Below are positions 51,090 through 58,312 of a stretch of 64,000 bases of DNA, piece after piece. Below the pieces are notes generated by a model, which was given only the letters and a program-made list of their open reading frames with translations, was not told the DNA's origin and did no database searches. This stretch comes from Opitutus terrae PB90-1 (GTDB taxonomy: Bacteria; Verrucomicrobiota; Verrucomicrobiia; Opitutales; Opitutaceae), in contig NC_010571.1 of assembly GCF_000019965.1 (NCBI RefSeq), positions 3,791,001 to 3,855,000 of the forward strand, read 5' to 3'. The number at the start of each line of letters is the position of its first letter. The first letter of the stretch is position 1. A program made the position numbers and the translations under genes.

Positions 51090-52508
51090 CTACACTTCAG
51101 ACGGCAGTCCGGCGGCGATGCGGCGTTGCTTGAGCTCGGCGTTCATCTCGTTCACGCGCTGATCGGTGAGCGGATAGAAGTGGAAGATCACGAGCGCGAG
51201 CACGCCGAAACCAACCGGCACGAGGCTCATCATCAGTACGAGGTTGTTTTTGACCTCGGGCGTCGGCGCCATGTCCGCGGTGAACCCGACGAACGCGAGC
51301 GCCTGGAACGCGACGAACGCGGCGAGCGCCCAGCCGACCTTCTGACTCATGGTTGAGGCCGAAAAGACGAGGCCGGTCGTACGCCGGCCGGTCTTCCACT
51401 CGCCGTAATCGGCGGTATCGGCATACATCGCCCAGAGCAGCACGGGCAGCGCGGCGCCGAACAGGCTGAACAACGCTTCCGCTACGAAAATCTGGAGCAG
51501 TTGGCCGGGCTGGAGGAAATAAAATGCTCCCGCAAAAACGATCGCGAGGACGAATCCGCCGATGAAGAGCGGACGTTTGGCCCACCGGGTGGACAAGGTG
51601 CTCGTCAGCAGCACGCCGATGACTGCGCCGACCTGGCTGAACGTGTTGAACGCCGAGAGCAGCGTCGTCATCGTGAACGAACGGCCGAGGAACGGCAGCG
51701 GCGTGTCGGGATTTCCGTCGTAGATGAAATATTTGAAGTAGTGCGCCGAGACCGAGGAGTGGATCCCGAGATGCAGGATCCAGATCAGCGTGGTCGCCGT
51801 CAGCAGCAGCCAGGCTTTATTGGTGAGGATGAGCTTGAGGTCACGGCGCACCGAGGTGTTGGCTTCGGGCATCGGTTTGATCCGCTCGCGCGTGCCGAAA
51901 ACGGTCAGCATGAAAAAGCCGATCGCGACGACTCCGTAGACGACGAACGCCAGTTGCCAGCCGCGCTGCGCGCTGCCGCCGCCGAGCGCGTCAACGATCG
52001 GCAGCAGCGTGGCCGAAACGACGAGGTTGGCGGCGAAGGCGAACATGAATTTCACCGAAACGAGTTGCGTGCGGTCCGACGCGGCGGTCGTCATCACCCC
52101 CAGCATCGAGGTGTAGGGAATGTTCACCGTCGTGTAGAGCATCATGAGCCCGTTGTAGGTGAGATAGGCCCAGACGAGTTTGCCCATCGGTCCGAGGTTC
52201 GGCGTGGTGAACGTGAGCACGCCGAAGATCGCGAACGGCACCGCGCCAAACAGGATGAAAGGGCGGAACTTGCCCCAGCGCGTCTCCGTGCGGTCGGCGA
52301 ACAGGCCGATGATCGGATCGTTGATGCCGTCCCAGATCCGGCTCACGAGCAGCATCGTGGCGAGCGCGGCGGCGGTGATGCCGAAAATGTCGGTGTAGAA
52401 AAACGGCAGGTAGACCATGAACGTCCGCCAGTAGAGGCAGGACGCGAAATCGCCGCAGCCGTAGGCGAGTTTTTCGCGGACGGGGAGCTTGAAGGTCGGG
52501 GTGCTCAT
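51090..52508 (-). CDS. GPH/MelB-family sugar-cation symporter
   Basis: The 472-residue protein has about 12 membrane segments. It has the family motifs ADRTETRWGKFRPF (loop 2-3), PYTSMLGVMT and MYADTADYGEWKTGRRTTG. Members import glycosides, pentosides or hexuronides with H+ or Na+. It is 42% or more similar by eye to its neighbour at 52653 in the same loops, so the two are tandem paralogues. It is the downstream of the pair. Confidence 0.87.
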   Translation of the reverse strand: MSTPTFKLPVREKLAYGCGDFASCLYWRTFMVYLPFFYTDIFGITAAALATMLLVSRIWDGINDPIIGLFADRTETRWGKFRPFILFGAVPFAIFGVLTFTTPNLGPMGKLVWAYLTYNGLMMLYTTVNIPYTSMLGVMTTAASDRTQLVSVKFMFAFAANLVVSATLLPIVDALGGGSAQRGWQLAFVVYGVVAIGFFMLTVFGTRERIKPMPEANTSVRRDLKLILTNKAWLLLTATTLIWILHLGIHSSVSAHYFKYFIYDGNPDTPLPFLGRSFTMTTLLSAFNTFSQVGAVIGVLLTSTLSTRWAKRPLFIGGFVLAIVFAGAFYFLQPGQLLQIFVAEALFSLFGAALPVLLWAMYADTADYGEWKTGRRTTGLVFSASTMSQKVGWALAAFVAFQALAFVGFTADMAPTPEVKNNLVLMMSLVPVGFGVLALVIFHFYPLTDQRVNEMNAELKQRRIAAGLPSEV

Positions 52509-52652
52509 GGGGTGGATTTCAGGCCGGAGGCAACCAGGCCGGGCAGGTGGAGCCCGCCCGTCGCGGTGGGCTGAAGGAGGGGCGGCGGCTTTAACCGGCC
52601 AGGACGGCGGATTCCAACCTGCGGGCTGGTTCGAGTTGGGAGAGGACGCGGA

Positions 52653-54080
52653 TTACGCCGGCGTCGATTCGCCGATCGCGTCGCGGCGGGCCTTCAACTC
52701 CGTTTCGATCTGCTGCATTTTTTTCTCGTTCAGCGGATAGAAGAGGATGAGCACGATCGCGAGGATGCCGAACGCCGCCGGGAAGATGCTCATCAGCTTC
52801 ACCAAACCGTGCAGCGATTCCGGCGTCTGGTCGACATTGGCTTGGAAACCGACGCTGGCCATGAGCCAGAGCGCGACGCCGGCGCCGATCGCCCAGCCTT
52901 GTTTTTGGGAAAAGATCGAGGCGGAGAACACGAGACCGGTCGCCCGGCGACCGCGCTTCCATTCGGCGTAGTCGGCGGTGTCGGCATACATGGCCCAGAG
53001 CAGCGCGCTGAGCGGGCCGCCGGTGAACGAGCCGATCAGGTTGATTCCAATGATGAGGAACACCTGGCTGGGTTGGAGCAGGTAGTAGGACGCGGTGCTG
53101 AGGATCGCGATGATGAACATCCCGATGAACGTCCGCTTGCGGCCGGCCAGCCGAGCGAAGAACGGAATCGCCATGACGCCGAGGAGCGAGGCGAGCTGGC
53201 CGCTGGTGTTGAAAATCGAGACGAGGCTTTCGAGATGCCATTCCTGCGTGCCGCCGATCTTCGGCAGCCACGCGGGCAGCGTCACGGTCTGGGTGCCGAC
53301 GAAATACTTGAAATAGTGCACCGTCACGCTGCTGCGCAGCGCGACGTAGAGGATGAAGGTGATCGTGGTCGCGAGCAGGATCAGCCAAGGAACGTTGGTG
53401 ATCAGATCGAGCAGGTCGCGGCCGACGGACGTCTTCTGCGCCTTCGGTGGCTGGACGCGCTCCTTCGTGTTGAAGAACGTGATCAGAAAGAAAACAATCG
53501 CCGCGACGCCGATCACCACGAACGTCATCTGCCAGCCGCGGGCGTCGTTGCCGTGACCGAAGACCTTGGCCAGTGGCAGCACCGTGGCGGACACGATCAT
53601 GCCGGCGGCGAAGGCGAAGACGAATTTGATGGAGGAAAGCGTGGTGCGCTCGTTGGGGTTGGGCGTGAGCACGCCGAGCATCGCGGTGTAGGGAATGTTG
53701 ATCGCGGTGTAGAGCAGCATCAGCCCGTTGTAGGTGATCCACGCCCAGGCGAGTTTACCCGTCGGTCCGAACTCGGGCACCGTGAACGTGAGCACGCCCA
53801 TGATGGCGAACGGCACGCAGAGCCAGAGCAGGTAAGGCCGGAACTTGCCCCAGCGCGTCTGCGTGCGGTCGGCGATCATCCCCATGACCGGATCGAAGAA
53901 CGCGTCGACGCTCCGACTCAGCGCGAGCATCGTGCCCGCCGCCGCGGCGGCGATGCCGAAGACGTCCGTGTAGAAGAACGTCAGGTAGACCATGAAGGTC
54001 TGCCAGTAGAGGACGGAGGCGAGGTCGCCGAAACCGTAAGAAAGCTTTTCTCTGAGCGGTAAGTGCGAGTCAGCAGTCAT
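52653..54080 (-). CDS. GPH/MelB-family sugar-cation symporter
   Basis: The 475-residue protein is a paralogue of the preceding transporter. It shares LREKLSYGFGDLASVLYW-like ends, ADRTQTRWGKFRPY, PYTAMLGVLTPN and MYADTADYAEWKRGRRATG. It has about 12 membrane helices. The tandem arrangement with a 144-bp gap suggests one operon. The substrate is inferred to be a sugar released by the glycosidases encoded in this genome. Confidence 0.87.
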   Translation of the reverse strand: MTADSHLPLREKLSYGFGDLASVLYWQTFMVYLTFFYTDVFGIAAAAAGTMLALSRSVDAFFDPVMGMIADRTQTRWGKFRPYLLWLCVPFAIMGVLTFTVPEFGPTGKLAWAWITYNGLMLLYTAINIPYTAMLGVLTPNPNERTTLSSIKFVFAFAAGMIVSATVLPLAKVFGHGNDARGWQMTFVVIGVAAIVFFLITFFNTKERVQPPKAQKTSVGRDLLDLITNVPWLILLATTITFILYVALRSSVTVHYFKYFVGTQTVTLPAWLPKIGGTQEWHLESLVSIFNTSGQLASLLGVMAIPFFARLAGRKRTFIGMFIIAILSTASYYLLQPSQVFLIIGINLIGSFTGGPLSALLWAMYADTADYAEWKRGRRATGLVFSASIFSQKQGWAIGAGVALWLMASVGFQANVDQTPESLHGLVKLMSIFPAAFGILAIVLILFYPLNEKKMQQIETELKARRDAIGESTPA

Positions 54081-54304
54081 AGTGAGGGTGTTGGCCGGAC
54101 AGGAGCGGCGGACGCGTGGGGGTGATGGGGACGCGGGCCAGCCGCGGGCGCGACTTCAGCGGGAAAAGCCGCGGGCGTCGAGGTGAAGTTGCCGTCCGCT
54201 GCGGCGGAAAATTGAGAACGCCAGCCGCGGAATTGAGAAAGGATGCGGCGGTGGAGGGGCGAACGGCTCCATGTGAGCGGGCGGGACGCCCGCGCTCGCA
54301 GAGC

Positions 54305-55522
54305 TCACCCGCGCTGCACCTCCAGCAGGACCGCACTGTGCAGGTGCTTCTTCAGATAACCGTAGGTCACCGTCCCGTAGCCGCCCTGGCCCCAGTCGGG
54401 ACCCCACGAATTCTTGAAAATGAAGACGACATCTTCGAGCCGATTGGTCGTGCAGCGATAACCGACGAGCGTCACCGCATGCCCGCCGTCCTCGAGTGGT
54501 TTCTGGTCGATCAGGCTGCCGGTGCGGATCGAGCGGTAGTGCGGCCACTCCACGCCGATCGGAATCGGGATCCCGGCGTTGAGCGCATGGACGATATTGT
54601 TGACGGCCGTGCCGGTGTTGCGGCCGGGAATCGGCAGCACGAACACGCGCTGATGCGTGCGCGCCTCATCCACGATAGCGGGCGCCGGGTCTTCGATCTC
54701 GGAGATGGCGCGGCCGAACCGGTTCGGCATCGACGATTGCAGCGGCACGCCGTAGGTGCGCAGCGCGAGCACCACCTCGTTCAACGAAAACCCCTCGTCG
54801 GCATTGCCGGCGGCGTCGGTGGAATTCTCCGCGCCCTCGGCGTTGGCCGCGATCGGCGTGACGACCCGCTGGACGGTCTTGCGCGTGGCCCAGCTGAGAT
54901 ACTCCTCGGAAAGTTTACTCGGTTCACCCGTCAGCTCGGCGGCTTGGAATTCGAGCGCGCTGACGATGGCGAACACGGCGCAACTCGGCCGGCGGCCCTG
55001 GCTCCTCACCGCCAGTTCCATCTGAAAATACTTCGGGCGGAGATCGACTTCCGCGTTGATCGTCGCGGGTTCGCCGAATTGCCGCAGCAGCCGCTCGAGC
55101 TTGGCGGTCACCGCACCCGTCGCGCCCGCGGCCGGCCGCGCGGTCGGTTTTGATGGCGGCGGGCTGGGCGGCGTGGCGATGGCCTGCTCGGCGGCGGCCT
55201 CCGTGGCGGGATCGTAGCCGAACTTCTGCTGCCACTCCGGCGAAAGATCACGCAGCTTGATCGACGTCATCCCGCGCGAATGCGTGATCATTACGGTGCG
55301 GGCGTTCACGGAGCGGACCTTAACGTCGCGATAGGTCGCCGCGCCGACGGTGAACGTGTCGAAGTGCGTGCCTGCCGGAATGGAGGAGGGCGCGCCCAAA
55401 GCCGGGGGCGTGGCGGCCAAGGCGAGTGCGAGGGCGAGGCAGGCGCCGCGGCCAAGCCGCGGGTGCGCAGCCCGTCGGGGACGGCGGGCTCCATCTGTTG
55501 GATCACTCGGCACGGGCTCCAT
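54305..55522 (-). CDS. Secreted papain-family (C1) cysteine protease with N-terminal GYDP module
   Basis: The 405-residue protein starts at the ATG at 55522, with a signal segment (GACLALALALAATPPALG). Residues 45-105 hold a YRDVKVRSVNARTVMITHSRG module ending FGYDP, which recurs in Verrucomicrobial envelope proteins. The C1 domain has the catalytic Cys in GRRPSCAVFAIVSALEFQ, His in DGGHAVTLVGY and Asn in FIFKNSWGPDWGQGGYG. The usual QGxCGSC oxyanion sequence is replaced by QGRRPSC. It lies convergent to nothing and has the aldolase terminator upstream. Confidence 0.83.
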   Translation of the reverse strand: MEPVPSDPTDGARRPRRAAHPRLGRGACLALALALAATPPALGAPSSIPAGTHFDTFTVGAATYRDVKVRSVNARTVMITHSRGMTSIKLRDLSPEWQQKFGYDPATEAAAEQAIATPPSPPPSKPTARPAAGATGAVTAKLERLLRQFGEPATINAEVDLRPKYFQMELAVRSQGRRPSCAVFAIVSALEFQAAELTGEPSKLSEEYLSWATRKTVQRVVTPIAANAEGAENSTDAAGNADEGFSLNEVVLALRTYGVPLQSSMPNRFGRAISEIEDPAPAIVDEARTHQRVFVLPIPGRNTGTAVNNIVHALNAGIPIPIGVEWPHYRSIRTGSLIDQKPLEDGGHAVTLVGYRCTTNRLEDVVFIFKNSWGPDWGQGGYGTVTYGYLKKHLHSAVLLEVQRG

Positions 55523-55604
55523 GCTGGCGAAAGTTTTTAAGCAGAATCGCGGTGTAATGGCAATCCGCGGGGGCAAACGGCGTGGCTGCGCGAGCGCGAG
55601 GCAC

Positions 55605-55635
55605 AAAAAAGTGCGGTCCCCGGAGGGACCGCACT
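55605..55635 (-). terminator. Intrinsic terminator of the aldolase gene
   Basis: On the minus strand agtgcggtccc and gggaccgcact form an 11-bp perfect stem with loop tccg, followed by six T. It lies 25 bp after the fructose-bisphosphate aldolase stop and is the only textbook rho-independent terminator I see in the window. Confidence 0.9.
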
Positions 55636-55660
55636 GAAAGCGAACGAGGCCGCGATGGGC

Positions 55661-56611
55661 TTACTTGCCGAGGCTCTTGCGGAGGTCGGCCAGCTGATTC
55701 TCGGAGCCCAGCAGCTTGTTGCGGCTCGCGATGAAGTTGGCGTATTCCTGCATGTAGATCTTGCCGGGCGCGCGGAAGTCGAAATCCGCCGGCTTGTCGC
55801 GGAAGAACTCGCGGTGTACGCGGGTCCAGACCAGCCGACCGTCGGTGTCGATGTTGATCTTGGTGACACCGAGCTTGGCCGCCGGGAGGTACTCGTTGAC
55901 GTCGACGCCAACCGCAGCGCCGAGCTGACCGCCGGCCGCGTTGATGCGCTTCACCTCGTCCTGCGGGACGGAGGAGGAACCGTGCATGACGAGCGGGTAG
56001 CCCGGCATGATCGCCTGGATCTTCTTGAGCACATCGAAGTGCAGGGACTGTTTGCCCTTGAACTTGTAGGCGCCGTGGCTGGTGCCGATCGCGCAAGCGA
56101 GGCAGTCCGCGCCGGTCTTCTTCACGAAATCCTGAGCTTCGGCCGGGTTGGTGAGGGTGGCATGGCCGTCTTCGACCTTCACATCCTCCTCGACGCCACC
56201 GAGGGTGCCGAGTTCGGCTTCGACCGAGATGCCCTTCTTGTGGGCGGCCTCGACGACGCGCTTCGAGATCTCGACGTTCTTGTCGTAGGGCTCGTGGGAG
56301 GCGTCGATCATCACGGAGCTGTAGAAGCCCGAGTTGATGCAATCGTAGCAGGTCTCCTCGTCACCGTGATCGAGGTGCACCGCGAAGATGGAGTCGGGGA
56401 AGATCTCGTCGCAGGCGCGAATGATCGCCTCGAGCACCTTCTTGTCGGTGTATTTGCGCGCGCCCTTTGAAATCTGGATGATGAACGGCGCCTGCGACTG
56501 GATGCACCCGCGGAACAGGCCCATCGCCTGTTCAGCGTTGTTGATATTGTAGGCACCGACGGCGTATTTGCCGTAGGCGTGTTTGAACAGTTGCGCTGTG
56601 GTAACGATCAT
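55661..56611 (-). CDS. fba: Class II fructose-bisphosphate aldolase
   Basis: The 316-residue zinc enzyme has AVHLDHGDE (zinc His and catalytic Asp), EAELGTLGG, IGTSHGAYK, MHGSSSVPQ and KINIDTDGR. It splits fructose 1,6-bisphosphate in glycolysis and runs in reverse in gluconeogenesis. Unlike most genes here it is followed by a strong intrinsic terminator. Its length is within the 300-360 range of the family. Confidence 0.94.
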   Translation of the reverse strand: MIVTTAQLFKHAYGKYAVGAYNINNAEQAMGLFRGCIQSQAPFIIQISKGARKYTDKKVLEAIIRACDEIFPDSIFAVHLDHGDEETCYDCINSGFYSSVMIDASHEPYDKNVEISKRVVEAAHKKGISVEAELGTLGGVEEDVKVEDGHATLTNPAEAQDFVKKTGADCLACAIGTSHGAYKFKGKQSLHFDVLKKIQAIMPGYPLVMHGSSSVPQDEVKRINAAGGQLGAAVGVDVNEYLPAAKLGVTKINIDTDGRLVWTRVHREFFRDKPADFDFRAPGKIYMQEYANFIASRNKLLGSENQLADLRKSLGK

Positions 56612-56975
56612 AAGCGTGCAGGTTGGACTAGACTGGTATTTAGACGAAGCCAGCGGCCTCCCGGAGCGACAAGTGAATTCTCTGCGCGTCCCGTGTTATC
56701 TTCGCGACAAAATACGCACAGAAACCATTCCCGAGGCAAAACTCGCGTCATAGCGCGGCCGCAACCTCGTCCGCAGGAGGAAGGTAGATGCGCAACCCGG
56801 CGCCGGCGCGCTGTAAGCGGGATCTCCCGATCCGCCGCGATGCGAGCGAGCAATCGGAGCGCGGCCACTTGCGACCTGCGCGGAAAGAGGTGGAGATGGC
56901 GCAGGTCGTTTAGCATGGGCTGGCTGTTCGTGCTACGGGCGGCGGGGTCGAGAGACCCCGCCCTACAAAAGGCCA
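56612..56975. other. Gap with a hairpin between aldolase and coiled-coil gene
   Basis: It should hold the aldolase promoter, which I cannot place. A perfect stem ggcggggtcgagagaccccg (starting 56941) lies next to the coiled-coil gene stop, with ccctac on the right as in the GTAGGG class. No RNA or protein gene is supported. Confidence 0.5.
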
Positions 56976-58034
56976 TCAGCCGCCCGTGGGTGGTGCCGGA
57001 GGCGGTGGTGGTGTGGCCGCGTTGCCAGTGGTCGGCGTAGCCGGGACACGGCCCGTAGAGCCGCCCTGGCGTTGATTGCGGAAAGCCGCGGCGAGATCGG
57101 CCTGCGCCTGCTGCTCCTGTTGCAGTTGCCGAAGCGCTTCGACCTGCGGCGCGGCGAGCACCCCGAGCGATTGGGTGATGGCTGTTTCGGTGACGGTGCC
57201 GCCGCGGGATCCGAACACTTGCGCGGCGGCTCCCGCCGCGCCGACGGCGCCCGCCAATCCGCTCGCGCGGCTCGTGCTGGTGGTGGTTTGGTTGGCGGCT
57301 AGAATCTGGACCAATTGCTCGGACTGCTCGGCCGTGAGCGGCGTGGTCGAATAGCTCAGCCGCTGCTCCAGCTGGTTGACCGTGGCCCGCTGCGGCAGGG
57401 TCTGCTCGTAATTCTTGTAGTCCGTAAAGCCGGTTTCGCCGAGCACCGCGCGGATGTTGCTGTCGATATCCGTGTTCGCTTCGGCGACCAGCTGATCGAC
57501 GGCGGCGCGATCGCGTCGCGGATTGAGACCCTGTTCGCGCGCGGCCATCATCACGTCCATCATCGCAGTGTTCTTTTCCACGAGCAGGTTCTTGAACTGA
57601 TCGAGCTGCGCCGGCGAGAGCCCGAGCCGCTTGAACAAGCCGGCATAGCGCGAATCCAGCGCGGCCTTGTGCTGCAGCGCCATGAGCTGTTGCACCTGCG
57701 GCTGGTCCATCACGGCGGCGAATCGGTTGAAACCGGCGCCGCGAGCGCCACCCCGCACGCTGGGCACGCCCGGTGGCTCGTCGGCGGAAGCCGCCGGCTC
57801 GGCCGCTTCATCGCGCGCCGCCGGGGCCGAGGACGACGCGGCGAGTTGCTGCTCCAGTTCGGTACGACGCTTTTCCGCGGCCCAGAGCCGCTGCTGCCAG
57901 TCGGCGCGTTCCTTGGGATCGAGCGCGGCGGCGCGGAGCTTCACGAGTTCGAGGTGTTGGCGCCAGGCCAACGCCGCGCCCCCGGCGGTCGTGAGCACCA
58001 GCGCGACAAGGAGATAGTTTTTGGCCGAATGCAC
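56976..58034 (-). CDS. Membrane-anchored coiled-coil protein of unknown function
   Basis: The 352-residue protein starts at a GTG and has a single N-terminal membrane helix (YLLVALVLTTAGGAALAW). A heptad coiled coil follows (residues 28-68, WQQRLWAAEKRRTELEQQLA), then a Pro/Ala linker. A helical body at about 100-300 contains LGLSPAQLDQFKNLLVEKN, PLTAEQSEQLVQILA and ALRQLQQEQQ, similar to repeats of Spy/CpxP-like proteins. The tail is Pro/Gly-rich. Similar anchored proteins are common in Verrucomicrobia; the role is unknown. Confidence 0.6.
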   Translation of the reverse strand: MHSAKNYLLVALVLTTAGGAALAWRQHLELVKLRAAALDPKERADWQQRLWAAEKRRTELEQQLAASSSAPAARDEAAEPAASADEPPGVPSVRGGARGAGFNRFAAVMDQPQVQQLMALQHKAALDSRYAGLFKRLGLSPAQLDQFKNLLVEKNTAMMDVMMAAREQGLNPRRDRAAVDQLVAEANTDIDSNIRAVLGETGFTDYKNYEQTLPQRATVNQLEQRLSYSTTPLTAEQSEQLVQILAANQTTTSTSRASGLAGAVGAAGAAAQVFGSRGGTVTETAITQSLGVLAAPQVEALRQLQQEQQAQADLAAAFRNQRQGGSTGRVPATPTTGNAATPPPPPAPPTGG

Positions 58035-58207
58035 GCGAGGGTGACGGTAGGCCGCGCGGGGCAGTTACTCAAGTGCGGTGCCGGAGGGTGGGACAACGGC
58101 GTCGTTGAGCGGCGATTTGCCGGGGCGAACGGCGGCGGATGCGCGTCGTGGGTGGTGTAGCGAGATGCGTGAGCGTTTCGCGAAAGCCTCACGGCTTGCG
58201 CCGGAGC

Positions 58208-58305
58208 GCGTGGCACGGGCGTCTCGCCCGTGATTCGGCAGGCGCAGAACGGGAGGGCCGTAACCGGCCCACACAGCCATCACGGCCGGGACGGCCGTGC
58301 CACGC
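58208..58305. repeat. 98-bp GCGTGGCACGG inverted-repeat element
   Basis: The ends gcgtggcacgg and ccgtgccacgc are inverted repeats, and the interior holds the hairpin gggcgtctcgccc and ggccgggacggcc-like palindromes. Class GCACGGGC, copies of which are also near 9578 and 44584. It lies 3' of topB. Confidence 0.7.
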
Positions 58306-58312
58306 CGGAACC

